In this document: positions 44,518 to 52,615 of the stretch, in pieces | How positions within the stretch are numbered: position 1 is the stretch's first letter | Layout: every line of letters begins with the position of its first letter | Origin: Gammaproteobacteria bacterium | GTDB lineage: Bacteria > Pseudomonadota > Gammaproteobacteria > Enterobacterales > Alteromonadaceae | DNA: 64,000 nucleotides | Assembly: GCA_018222985.1 (NCBI GenBank) | Contig: JAAEZG010000001.1 | Coordinates: 329,292-393,291 of the forward strand | Direction: 5' to 3' | Translations under genes and position numbers: made by a program | The notes under the pieces: generated by a model | Databases searched by the model: none | What the model was told of the DNA's origin: nothing | What the model saw: the letters and a program-made list of their open reading frames with translations, nothing else

Positions 44518-46074
44518 GTGTCATCCAAACCAACACCAGCCAACGAAACTGGCGGCTTTATCGCTTTTGTCGAACGCGCCGGCAAGCGTATTCCCGACCC
44601 CGTTATTATTTTTATCTATTTTTTAGCAGCAGCCCTACTGCTCACCTGGGCTATTGGCGGCTTAAGCTTCACCACATACGGCGGCGACGGCCAGCCCATT
44701 GAATACGAAATTCGTAACATGCTCGCCACCGAAAACGTCGTATGGCTATTCGACAACGCGTTACTTGCCAACTGGCTCGGTTTTGGCGGCGGCGTACTAG
44801 GCGTTATTTTAATCGTTATGCTTGGTGTCGGCGTTGCTGAAAACTCTGGTTTATTCGCAGCGATTTTGAAAAAAGTATCACGCGGATTACCACTTAACTG
44901 GTTGCCACTGTTCTTAGTATTTATTGGCATTATGAGCTCTATCGCAACCGACGCCGGCTACCTCATTCTTATCCCATTAGCCGGCCTGTTATACGCGGGG
45001 CTTGGTAAAAACCCACTGATCGGTATGGCCGCTGCTTTCGCCGGCGTTTCTGCCGGGTTCAGTGCTAATTTAATTCCGGCAACCCCCATCGACGTGATCA
45101 TTGGTGTGAACGCCAAAGTATTCGCTGAGTCACAAGGCATTCCATTTGTAAACGCCGCTGGTGAAGCCCTCACACCAGCCACCATGAACTACTACTTCAT
45201 TTTGGCCTCAACCTTTATTCTTGGCGGTGTCGGCGCTTGGGTAACCTTAAAATTCGTACAACCACGGCTAGAGCAAAAACCCTACACCATTCCAAAAGAG
45301 CTTGAATTAGGCGACTTCGAAGTCTCCCCAGCAGAAAAGCGTGGCCTACGTGCCGCAGGTATTGCATTGGTGGTGGCGTTAATTGCCATTTACGGCCTAG
45401 CAGTTGGCCCGTTGGCGCCCTATGAAAACGCTCAAGGTGCCACGGTAACGCCTTATTTAAATAACGTTATCTTGCTTATTACCTTTGTGTTTATTGCCGT
45501 CGGTGTGGCTTTTGGGGTAGCTAGTGGCAACTTCAAATCACTGCAAGACGTGGTAAAAGCCATGGTTAAGCAAATGGACACCATGGGCTACATTTTGGTG
45601 CTCACCTTCTTCTGTTATAACTTTTTAGGCGTATTAAGCCACAGTGGCCTTGGCGCATACATCACCTACCTTGGCGCCACGCTGTTGACCAACCTTGGTC
45701 TACAAAGCTTCCCAGTATTGCTACTTATTGGTTTTATTATTGTCACCGCTATTATTAACATTTTTGTTGGTGGCTTAACCTCAAAATGGATGCTCTTAGG
45801 GCCAATTTTCATCCCTATGCTGTACTTAGTAAATAGTGAAATGACGCCAGATTTAGTCGCCGCGGCCTTCCGCGTAGCCGACTCGTCAACCAATATCATC
45901 ACCCCTATGATGAGCTACGCCGGCATTATCTTGGCCTTCATGCGCAAGTATAATCCGCAGCTTACTTTTGGTGAGATGATTGCCATGATGGTACCGTATT
46001 CACTGGCATTTATGGTGGTGTGGACAGCCCTCTTGGTTGCGTTCTTCAGCTTCGGCATACCACTGGGCTTTTAA
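44518..46074 (+). CDS. AbgT-family transporter
   Basis: This 518-residue inner-membrane protein is of the AbgT/MtrF type: GGFIAFVERAGKRIPDPVII at the start and GVLGVILIVMLGVGVAENSG. DAGYLILIPLAGLLYAGLGK, FSANLIPATPIDVIIGVN and the C-terminal ADSSTNIITPMMSYAGIIL also match. Members import p-aminobenzoyl-glutamate or export sulfonamides and related antimetabolites. The start codon is GTG at 44518 after TAGGAAACTCCC. It is separated from the ligase gene by 125 bases with a hairpin, so it may have its own promoter. No folate gene is adjacent. Confidence 0.94.
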   Translation: MSSKPTPANETGGFIAFVERAGKRIPDPVIIFIYFLAAALLLTWAIGGLSFTTYGGDGQPIEYEIRNMLATENVVWLFDNALLANWLGFGGGVLGVILIVMLGVGVAENSGLFAAILKKVSRGLPLNWLPLFLVFIGIMSSIATDAGYLILIPLAGLLYAGLGKNPLIGMAAAFAGVSAGFSANLIPATPIDVIIGVNAKVFAESQGIPFVNAAGEALTPATMNYYFILASTFILGGVGAWVTLKFVQPRLEQKPYTIPKELELGDFEVSPAEKRGLRAAGIALVVALIAIYGLAVGPLAPYENAQGATVTPYLNNVILLITFVFIAVGVAFGVASGNFKSLQDVVKAMVKQMDTMGYILVLTFFCYNFLGVLSHSGLGAYITYLGATLLTNLGLQSFPVLLLIGFIIVTAIINIFVGGLTSKWMLLGPIFIPMLYLVNSEMTPDLVAAAFRVADSSTNIITPMMSYAGIILAFMRKYNPQLTFGEMIAMMVPYSLAFMVVWTALLVAFFSFGIPLGF

Positions 46075-46096
46075 CGGTTGGTTGAAACTTACGCAA

Positions 46097-46141
46097 TTGA
46101 ACCGCCGCGCTGTAAAAACCACTTGCACCGCGGCGGCTCAA
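46097..46141 (+). terminator. GC-rich inverted repeat after AbgT gene
   Basis: TTGAACCGCCGCG (46097-46109) matches CGCGGCGGCTCAA (46129-46141) with one mismatch over a 19-base loop. There is no T tract. It probably ends or stabilises the AbgT transcript before the tRNA gene. A second small hairpin, CGTTCGC/GCGAACG at 46158-46175, lies just before the tRNA. Confidence 0.5.
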
Positions 46142-46190
46142 TGACTAATATAGCGCCCGTTCGCATTCGCGAACGTCAGCAATACAATGT

Positions 46191-46267
46191 GCGTCCGTAG
46201 CTCAGTTGGTTAGAGCACTACCTTGACATGGTAGGGGTCGGTAGTTCGAGTCTACTCGGACGCACCA
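46191..46267 (+). tRNA. tRNA-Val (anticodon GAC)
   Basis: The 77 bases from GCGTCCG to the encoded CCA fold as a cloverleaf. The acceptor pairs GCGTCCG with CGGACGC, the D arm contains AGCTCAGTTGGTTAGAGC, and the anticodon stem CTACC/GGTAG encloses TTGACAT with GAC at 46225-46227. The T arm contains GTTCGAGTC. It marks the left edge of the accessory region to its right; no duplicate of its 3' end was found within the window. Confidence 0.97.
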
Positions 46268-46300
46268 TCTTCTTGAAGTTTCAAAGCCTTTGCTACTAAA

Positions 46301-46576
46301 CTATCCCGGCCATTTAATTGCTGAATGTAAAATCCGTAATATTCGTATAGCGTCATCACGGACATCGTATACGATGATGTAGTTTGCATGCACTACGAGT
46401 TCCCTAGTTCCAAGTACCCGCCCCTCACGGCCTATTTCTGGATATTCAGACAGATTTGCTACGCTTGACGAAACTAGGCTATCTAGTTGAAGCGCAGCTA
46501 CTGGGTTATCACTTTCAATAAAGTCATAAATTTGCTCACGGTCCTGAATAGCTTCAGGAGTCCACTGCACTGTCAT
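46301..46576 (-). CDS. ParE/RelE-superfamily toxin
   Basis: The protein has 91 residues. It begins MTVQWTPEAIQDREQIYDFI, the classic ParE/RelE first strand and helices, and ends with the two strands ELVVHANYIIVYDV and AIRILRILHSAIKWP. The HANYIIVYDV motif is typical of ParE/YoeB-type toxins with GREGRVLGTRELVV before it. ParE toxins poison gyrase while RelE types cleave mRNA; which applies here is not resolved. It overlaps the upstream antitoxin gene by 4 bases. It lies 34 bases past tRNA-Val on the opposite strand. Confidence 0.92.
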   Translation of the reverse strand: MTVQWTPEAIQDREQIYDFIESDNPVAALQLDSLVSSSVANLSEYPEIGREGRVLGTRELVVHANYIIVYDVRDDAIRILRILHSAIKWPG

Positions 46577-46863
46577 CGTTGCGGCTTTTCAATGTTGCGC
46601 TGAGTCAACGCTCTGCGCGCCGCAAATTTAGCCTCAACGTCATTCGCTGGCACCAAACTTCCAGCATTAGCAGAATCCAGCCCTTGATTTACTTGCTCTT
46701 TAAACCAGCTATCGTGTTCAGCCAATCGCTGCTGTTGCTGCACATATTCACGCATGAAGTCACGCAACAATTGCGCACTGCTTCGGTCGCGTGAACGCGC
46801 TGCTTTTGAAAATTCACTTTTCAACTCATCGTTAACTCGAAACGTAAATGTTGCATCGCTCAT
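46573..46863 (-). CDS. Ribbon-helix-helix antitoxin
   Basis: The protein has 96 residues. The N-terminal FTFRVNDELKSEFSKAARSR and SSAQLLRDFMREYV form a ribbon-helix-helix DNA-binding domain like the RHH antitoxins of ParE toxins. The C-terminal part, with FKEQVNQGLDSANAGSLVPA and DVEAKFAARRALT, is the toxin-wrapping tail. The start at 46863 was preferred over a GTG at 46872; both are weak. The complex with its toxin would repress the promoter in 46864-46960. Confidence 0.88.
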   Translation of the reverse strand: MSDATFTFRVNDELKSEFSKAARSRDRSSAQLLRDFMREYVQQQQRLAEHDSWFKEQVNQGLDSANAGSLVPANDVEAKFAARRALTQRNIEKPQR

Positions 46864-46978
46864 ATCAATCACCGCATGTGTTACAAGTTAAGTGCAATGT
46901 AGCACCAAAATAAAAAATCGTCTAATTTACTTCGCAAACATGGACAATCAAGTTTCTGAGTATTCGCGAACAAACGAT

Positions 46979-48487
46979 TTAAAACAAACTTAATTGGCTG
47001 TCATCCAACTGCGACTTTGTGCGGCGTTTTTTGCGTGAGGCTGGCTGCCGGCGGCGCTCATTGAAGCCTTTGGCGGGCTGTAAGTTATAGCGACTGCGAA
47101 GTTCCGCAATAGCAGCTTTGATTTGGCGATGAGATTGTTCGAAATCGACTAACGGCGCGGGATAGTAAAAGTCATCGTGCCAACCAGTTTGTTGCTTCAG
47201 TTTATTCGGCATCTGCCATGGCTCAAATAACCAAGCGCTCTCCACATTCTGCAATTCAGGTATCCAGCGCTTCACGAACACACCGTCCGGATCTAGCCGC
47301 TGCGCCTGCATCACCGGGTTATAAATTCGAAGTATAGAATTGCTCGCCTGCCCGCTTTGCATTTGCACTTGCGGATAGTGAATGCCAGGTTCGTAATCGA
47401 CAAACAGTTGCGCAAGCCATTTCGCGACAGGTTGCCAAGGTAAACCTAGTGAATACGTTGCTGCCGATACCAACATGGCCCGCATACGGAAGTTAATCCA
47501 GCCGTGGTGATGCAAATAGCGCATACAGGCATCAACCATTGGCCAACCGGTGCGTCCGTGTTTCCACGCTTCAAACTTTACAGCGTCAAATGCGGGTTCT
47601 AGCTGCGCCATCTGCGGCACTAACGGTCGGTTTTCCATATAGCAATGGCTTTCAAAGCGCTGAGTGAAATAACAGTGCCACCACAACCGCTTGGCAAAAT
47701 CGTTCAAACTCTTTCGCCAGTAGCTGTTTACGGTGCGCTCTTGTGTGGCATCGGTTTGCTGCACCAATTCTTTCAAGCTAATACAGCCGTACGCCAAGTA
47801 AGGGCTGAGACGAGAGCACGCAGTTGGTGCCGTCAGCGGTGAGCTGATTGAACCACGATAGCGTTCGCTGCGGCGAGTTAGAAAGCTTTCTAGCGTTACC
47901 AAAGCTTGTGTACGTCCGCCACTTTGACGTTTTAGGCATGGATATTCATCTTGCGTGACATCTACAGCTAGGTTAATTGATGGCTCATCGAAAGTGACGA
48001 AATCGATTTCACGAGACAATTCAGCCTGTGGCTCTGACATAAAAGCAAACCAGTGCTCATAAAACTTCCCTACACGCCTTTTTACCGGCCGCACTACACC
48101 AAACTGAGCATATTCATGCCATGTAACGCCATTTGAGTGGCACCAACGCTTGACCGCTTTATCACGTTCAAACGTCCACGCGTTGCCCTGCTCTTCATGG
48201 CTATGCAGCGTGAATGTCCCAAACCGCTGCTTTAATCTTGTCAGCGTTTCGACCATATCTCCCTGCGTTATCCACAAGGCGCCGCCAAGGCGCTGAAGCT
48301 GCTCTTGCAAGTCAATCAACGATTCGCGCACAAACTGCCATTGCCGATTACTAGTATCTGGTAATTGCCAGTAGTCCGGTTCAACCACATAAACGCACAG
48401 CACAGGCCCTGCTTCGCATGCGGCTGCTAAAGCTTGGTGATCAACTGTACGTAAATCGCGTTTAAACCAGACAACTTGGAGATTCAT
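46979..48487 (-). CDS. Cryptochrome/photolyase family protein (second photolyase)
   Basis: The protein has 502 residues from the ATG at 48487; a GTG nine bases earlier is less likely. An antenna domain begins LQVVWFKRDLRTVDHQAL. The FAD domain has RLSPYLAYGCISLKEL, RFESHCYMENRP, GWPMVDACMRYLHHHGWINF and RMRAMLVSAATYSLGLPW. The sequence is clearly not of the PhrB type: it has YMENRP and HHHGWINFRMRAML motifs typical of the separate FAD-binding photolyase/cryptochrome-like group. The C terminus is basic (RRRQPASRKKRRTKSQL). It could repair dimers or (6-4) products, or sense light. Confidence 0.85.
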   Translation of the reverse strand: MNLQVVWFKRDLRTVDHQALAAACEAGPVLCVYVVEPDYWQLPDTSNRQWQFVRESLIDLQEQLQRLGGALWITQGDMVETLTRLKQRFGTFTLHSHEEQGNAWTFERDKAVKRWCHSNGVTWHEYAQFGVVRPVKRRVGKFYEHWFAFMSEPQAELSREIDFVTFDEPSINLAVDVTQDEYPCLKRQSGGRTQALVTLESFLTRRSERYRGSISSPLTAPTACSRLSPYLAYGCISLKELVQQTDATQERTVNSYWRKSLNDFAKRLWWHCYFTQRFESHCYMENRPLVPQMAQLEPAFDAVKFEAWKHGRTGWPMVDACMRYLHHHGWINFRMRAMLVSAATYSLGLPWQPVAKWLAQLFVDYEPGIHYPQVQMQSGQASNSILRIYNPVMQAQRLDPDGVFVKRWIPELQNVESAWLFEPWQMPNKLKQQTGWHDDFYYPAPLVDFEQSHRQIKAAIAELRSRYNLQPAKGFNERRRQPASRKKRRTKSQLDDSQLSLF

Positions 48488-48554
48488 GAAAAGCACTTAG
48501 AATGAAATACCTAAGTGCTAAAACGTGGGGCAACGGAGAAAAGATCACCAATAG

Positions 48555-49142
48555 CTAAACAGGTTTACGCGCCAGCATCGTTGCGAACTTCAAGCGAGCG
48601 CCGTTGTGCATGGTACCGAGATCTTCGTTGTATTTCACCAGTTCCCAACCTTGGTAAGCATCGCGTAGCTCCCCCTCATCGAAGGTGAACGAAAACGGCA
48701 TCGGGCATGGGTAGTCGGCAGTGCTCATCGCACAAACAATTAAGTTATAGCCGCCAGGTAAGGTATGAGCTTGCATGTCGGCAAGTACGGCATCGATGCG
48801 AGCAGAATCGAGAAACATCAGCGTGACAGTACAGGCAATAAAGTCAAAGTTATCATCAAGCGCGGCCTGGTTGATGTCGTAAACCTGTGCGTTGATGTTC
48901 GCAATGCCCTCCTCAGCGACAATCTGCTGCAACATGGCAATGGCATTTGGATTGTTATCCACCGCCGTCACATCAAAGCCAAGTTGACTCAAGTACAACG
49001 CATTGCGGCCATTCGAGCAGCCCATATCAAGAACCTTACCAGGCGCAACGGTTTCACACGCCTCAACCACTTCACTATGCGCTGGGTTTAAGCCGTAGCG
49101 GCTATTCAAATCAACTGTCATTGTATTACTGCCCCATTTCAT
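48555..49142 (-). CDS. tehB: Tellurite-resistance methyltransferase TehB
   Basis: This 195-residue SAM methyltransferase is collinear with E. coli TehB: LDMGCSNGRNALYLSQLGFD for SAM binding, then CTVTLMFLDSARIDAVLADM, PGGYNLIVCAMSTADYPCP, DEGELRDAYQGWELVKYNED and LKFATMLARK. TehB detoxifies tellurite and selenium oxyanions by methylation. No tehA is adjacent. Translation may start at 49142 (AGG at -7) or at the second ATG at 49121. It is transcribed away from the small exported protein gene. Confidence 0.92.
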   Translation of the reverse strand: MKWGSNTMTVDLNSRYGLNPAHSEVVEACETVAPGKVLDMGCSNGRNALYLSQLGFDVTAVDNNPNAIAMLQQIVAEEGIANINAQVYDINQAALDDNFDFIACTVTLMFLDSARIDAVLADMQAHTLPGGYNLIVCAMSTADYPCPMPFSFTFDEGELRDAYQGWELVKYNEDLGTMHNGARLKFATMLARKPV

Positions 49143-49228
49143 TTTGCCTAAAAGCTAATAATGGGCATTATACTTGCACTTTGTTAGTTAACAATCATAA
49201 TAAATGCATGTTCAAAAGGAGAATTGTT

Positions 49229-49537
49229 ATGCGTCAATTAATACTCGTTGGTTTACTTACTGCTTTTGTATTTACTGTACCTTTTGCTGTATCTGCGCAA
49301 GCGCAAGATAAAGCGCAGCCGTGGTTGCCAATCCTGATAACTGAGACTCCGCAAGAGGGTTTCGAGCTGGCGGTGAAACTTGCCCGCAAAGGCGTCACCA
49401 CCACGCAATCAAACAAAGAGGTATTATTTCGTGAACGCGACAAATACTCAAATGATGCCGACAATCTAATGATGGCATCGCAAGTGATTGCCCTGCACTA
49501 TCAAACCATAGCGGCGGCTAATAATTATTGGCGTTAA
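49229..49537 (+). CDS. Small exported protein of unknown function
   Basis: This 102-residue protein has a signal peptide (LILVGLLTAFVFTVPFAVSA) and a mature part of about 77 residues with WLPILITETPQEGFELAVKL and MMASQVIALHYQTIAAANNY. The ribosome site AAAGGAG at 49215-49221 fixes the start. I do not recognise the family; the composition resembles small periplasmic helical proteins. It diverges from tehB. Confidence 0.7.
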   Translation: MRQLILVGLLTAFVFTVPFAVSAQAQDKAQPWLPILITETPQEGFELAVKLARKGVTTTQSNKEVLFRERDKYSNDADNLMMASQVIALHYQTIAAANNYWR

Positions 49538-49570
49538 ACTCGCTTGTTGTTAATGTCCAGTAAAGGTGCG

Positions 49571-49709
49571 GCGCCAAGCTGAAGGGCTTACCTGATGACG
49601 GTTAGCCGCTCTGATTTACAGCAATTCGTGAACGAACAAGGAATAAGTTCAAAGGTTAGAATTCCCGCTGATGGAGAAGTGATCAAGTTTTAACGACTAC
49701 GCTTGGCGC
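49571..49709. repeat. Inverted repeat flanking a 32-codon frame
   Basis: GCGCCAAGC (49571-49579) and GCTTGGCGC (49701-49709) are perfect 9-bp inverted copies 121 bases apart. Between them, 49595-49693 on the plus strand is an open frame of 32 residues (MTVSRSDLQQFVNEQGISSK then VRIPADGEVIKF) with no clear ribosome site. It could be a gene remnant, a small mobile element scar, or chance. It lies between the small exported gene and the 3' end of the Wadjet operon. Confidence 0.4.
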
Positions 49710-49731
49710 GGGAAATACTTAGGTTTGCCTT

Positions 49732-50712
49732 TTATTTCTCCCGCGCTTTATTCTTAATCGCGTCGATATCTAATGGTTTCACCTCGCCACTCTCTTCGCC
49801 TGCACGTAATGTTGCTCGCAGGCTTTCAAGTTCCTCTGAAGCAGTTTCTATGGTTAGCCAACCTAAGGTGACATGTTGCAGCCACTGCTGCAAAACGGCC
49901 TTCTGCTGGCGTTGTATGAAAAGAACGTACGGGGCGAGTTCGCCGCGGGCATGCAGTAAGCGGGCAATGTCATGCTGTTTGGCGGGGTAAGCTTGGGCGG
50001 TGGCGTGTTCGCAAAACCATTCATATGCCGGGGCGGCAATATGGGTGAAGCCTTCGCTTTGGGCTATGTGGAGGCCTTTTGGGTCTAGGTCGCCAAAATA
50101 ACGTAAGGGCCTGCTATTGCTGCCCTTCCAGCCGCTCTTCCATCGATTAAGTAAAGCTGCACGGCCTTTGCTGTAATGGGTGTCGCCGCGATAGACCACT
50201 AAGCTAGTTGACACTGATAGCGGCAACTCAAATTGGTATAATTCGTAAAAACAATCCAGATTTTCCACCACCACTAAATCAGCAAACTGGCTTAAATCGA
50301 GTTCACGCTGATCAACATCAACCACCTGCCCGGAACCGTGGCCATCGCCAGCACCAACAACATAGCGCAACACGCGGTGGTCGCGTGGTTTTGCCCGCAC
50401 CGACTTATGCTCGGCGGCGCCCTGCTCGGCCTGCGCTAAACTTGAGCCTTTTAAATTGGCGGCTAATGGTGCTAAACCCAGCTGTGCCAGACGTTGCTCA
50501 ATGGCTTGAACAAGTTGAGATGTATAGCCGAACACCTTGGCACCGGTCACGGGAACAGGCAGAAGATCATGCTCTGAGCACCACGCCAAAATGCGTTTAT
50601 CAGTCGCTTTTAGTTTGCGCTCAACGCGTGAGTGAAACCGCAGTTCAGCTTGAATACCCTGCAGTACTTTGCGCTCGCTTGGGCTTAAATCACGGCTTAA
50701 ATCGCGCGTCAT
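49732..50712 (-). CDS. jetD: Wadjet subunit JetD (toprim-like nuclease)
   Basis: This 326-residue protein carries the DUF2220/toprim-type motif LRYFGDLDPKGLHIAQSEGF near residue 205, with the DxD metal residues in GDLD. Ahead are LVVVENLDCFYELYQFEL (the conserved Glu) and TSLVVYRGDTHYSKGRAAL. The N-terminal part is winged-helix-like. Its predicted partner is the SMC complex: in Wadjet systems JetD cleaves the small circular DNA that JetABC has extruded. The gene overlaps jetA by 4 bases and is last in the operon. It is shorter than some type I JetD proteins (about 380 residues), so the subtype is uncertain. Confidence 0.9.
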   Translation of the reverse strand: MTRDLSRDLSPSERKVLQGIQAELRFHSRVERKLKATDKRILAWCSEHDLLPVPVTGAKVFGYTSQLVQAIEQRLAQLGLAPLAANLKGSSLAQAEQGAAEHKSVRAKPRDHRVLRYVVGAGDGHGSGQVVDVDQRELDLSQFADLVVVENLDCFYELYQFELPLSVSTSLVVYRGDTHYSKGRAALLNRWKSGWKGSNSRPLRYFGDLDPKGLHIAQSEGFTHIAAPAYEWFCEHATAQAYPAKQHDIARLLHARGELAPYVLFIQRQQKAVLQQWLQHVTLGWLTIETASEELESLRATLRAGEESGEVKPLDIDAIKNKAREK

Positions 50713-51980
50713 GCGGCCTTAAACCTCACCGCCAAGTCTTCAATAATGTGCACATGGTTAAACACGCTTATGCGGCGCTCGTCGCGGGTAATGGCAAATA
50801 ATTTTTGCTCTTGGCGCGGCAAGGCGTTGTATTCCGCCAGCACCTGAAACAGCCACACTTCAGGCGGCCATGGCAGTTCTTCCGTAGCTAAAAACGCCAA
50901 TGCCGAAGGCGGCTCTTGCGCTTCGCACACATGAATAAAATAGCGCATGGCGTCTTCTTTCAACTGCTGCTGGCGGGCTTCAACGGCTTGTTGAGCCGCT
51001 GTGCTTTGCACCGAACCCTGCAGCGCATCGGCCGATACACTCGAAGTGTCGGTTTTCTGTTTCAACGCTAACTCACGGTAAAGCGTATGCACCAATTGCG
51101 CTATGTCGCTTTGCTGCTCTGGCTTATCTAGCACCACCGCTGCCGCCGGCATAATTGGCGCCGCGCAATTCACTAACGCCGGTACCTGCGTGCGGTACGA
51201 ATAATCGCCCACCATAAAACCAGGGTGTTCACGCAAAAAGCCGGCCATGTTTAACACCAACAAGCTACGCTCTTGTTGCTCGCGGAAACGTGTCATGAGT
51301 TCAACCAGGCGCTTTTGCACCTCCAATAAGCTTCCGTGATGCGCACTCATTTGTTGCTGCAAACGGCTGACTAATATTTTGCGCAGCGTCGGATTGCCCT
51401 CCGCCAACTCAATTAATTCGTCAAAATCAATCAGTGACATGCCGTCAATTAAACGCTTGATTTGTTGCTGAGCACGTTCGTTTTCGCGAATTTTGTCGCT
51501 TAAATTACTAACAAAGCCAAAATTACTATTTAATCGGTGCCACAGGCTATAAATGGCCTCTTCAAACTGCGCGGTTAAGTCGTACACGGCCTCGTCAATG
51601 CGTAGCATTTGGTTATCAACGCGTAAGCTATCGCCCATGCGTTGGGCCTCGCGTAGGCCTTCCACAAAGCCACGTATAGCCACTAATTTATCCGCAATAT
51701 CGGCATGTATGGCGCGACGGCTTTCATCGGTGACCAAGGCCGCAACAAGTTGCGTCACTGGATGTCGCAACTTCAGCTCATGGCTATCATCCGGTTGGTA
51801 CAACACCCGCGCGTTAATTAACCGACGCAACGTGCGTTCGTTTAACGCAGCAGGGTCAATACCGCCGGTTAAATAGCCCTGCATGAGCACCTTGGCGTTA
51901 TCGCCAATCAGTTTTAAACGCTCCGCGCCAACCTCAAACAGGCTACTTAAATGTTGCTTGTCATCGTCGTAGGTCGCCAT
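50709..51980 (-). CDS. jetA: Wadjet subunit JetA (MukF/kleisin-like)
   Basis: This 423-residue protein, almost all helical, starts MATYDDDKQHLSSLFEVGAE. It carries long amphipathic segments (IYSLWHRLNSNFGFVSNLSD, LQQQMSAHHGSLLEVQKRLV) and a C-terminal winged-helix-like part with PWPPEVWLFQVLAEYNALPR. The order and companion genes identify it as the kleisin that bridges the JetC heads and recruits JetB. Sequence identity alone would not prove this. It overlaps jetB by one base (TAATG), so translation is coupled. Confidence 0.85.
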   Translation of the reverse strand: MATYDDDKQHLSSLFEVGAERLKLIGDNAKVLMQGYLTGGIDPAALNERTLRRLINARVLYQPDDSHELKLRHPVTQLVAALVTDESRRAIHADIADKLVAIRGFVEGLREAQRMGDSLRVDNQMLRIDEAVYDLTAQFEEAIYSLWHRLNSNFGFVSNLSDKIRENERAQQQIKRLIDGMSLIDFDELIELAEGNPTLRKILVSRLQQQMSAHHGSLLEVQKRLVELMTRFREQQERSLLVLNMAGFLREHPGFMVGDYSYRTQVPALVNCAAPIMPAAAVVLDKPEQQSDIAQLVHTLYRELALKQKTDTSSVSADALQGSVQSTAAQQAVEARQQQLKEDAMRYFIHVCEAQEPPSALAFLATEELPWPPEVWLFQVLAEYNALPRQEQKLFAITRDERRISVFNHVHIIEDLAVRFKAA

Positions 51981-52615
51981 TACAGCAACTCCGTTTGCGC
52001 CTGGCTGTTTTGGTAGTCATCCAGCGGAATGTTTTCTTCGTCTTTAATAAAACGAACGAGTTCAAGCAGGTAATCAATTTTCCCGGTCACGGTAAAGTAC
52101 AAACGGCTGCTATGCGGTTGCTGCAAATAGCCGTGCTCGACCAAACGTTTGGCCACCTGCTTGGCCTGCGCATCAACCGAATCAGCACTTGAGCCGAAGA
52201 ACTTGTCGCTCGCTAAGCTTTGCAAGCGTTGGCGTAAGCTTGGGTTGTCCTCAGTTTTCACCACCAGCTCTTGTAGTTTCAAGGTGTCGCCGGCGGTAAG
52301 AATACCGTCACTGCCCATGGCTTCTTGCACGTAAGTTAGCCATTCTAGCAACGGCAATAGCGAGCTCATGACCACGCCCAGCTGTTGCTTTAAATGCTCA
52401 CGCGCTGGGTCGTCAATGTCTCGATACGCCAAAAAATACACGCTGTTGTCATCATTACTGGCCACGCGTCGATTCAGCGGCTTCAAATATTCATCTATGC
52501 CTTCACGCACGTCGTCGTGCTGTAATTTGGCAAAATACTCTTCGTTGGTAATGGCGCAAATAAACTGCCCCGCCAACAATTGCTCAACTAACGGCCCATG
52601 CACGCTTATGTTCAT
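51980..52615 (-). CDS. jetB: Wadjet subunit JetB (MukE-like)
   Basis: This 211-residue protein is of the MukE/JetB (DUF4194-like) kind: an N-terminal winged helix with LVEQLLAGQFICAITNEEYF, YFLAYRDIDDPAREHLKQQL and LLPLLEWLTYVQEAMGSDG. The C-terminal winged helix is LVEHGYLQQPHSSRLYFTVT. KITE-type dimers of such proteins bind the kleisin. It starts 4 bases inside the end of jetC. As with JetA, identification rests on both weak sequence resemblance and strict gene order. Confidence 0.87.
   Translation of the reverse strand: MNISVHGPLVEQLLAGQFICAITNEEYFAKLQHDDVREGIDEYLKPLNRRVASNDDNSVYFLAYRDIDDPAREHLKQQLGVVMSSLLPLLEWLTYVQEAMGSDGILTAGDTLKLQELVVKTEDNPSLRQRLQSLASDKFFGSSADSVDAQAKQVAKRLVEHGYLQQPHSSRLYFTVTGKIDYLLELVRFIKDEENIPLDDYQNSQAQTELL

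Noticed and set aside
46191..46300. attL site of an integrase-type island at tRNA-Val
   Set aside because: No copy of the tRNA 3' end is found to the right within the window and no tyrosine integrase gene is present.
48947..49228. Possible 196-residue plus-strand protein starting inside tehB
   Set aside because: The first 94 residues are antisense to tehB and not protein-like; the strong ribosome site and signal peptide place the start at 49229.
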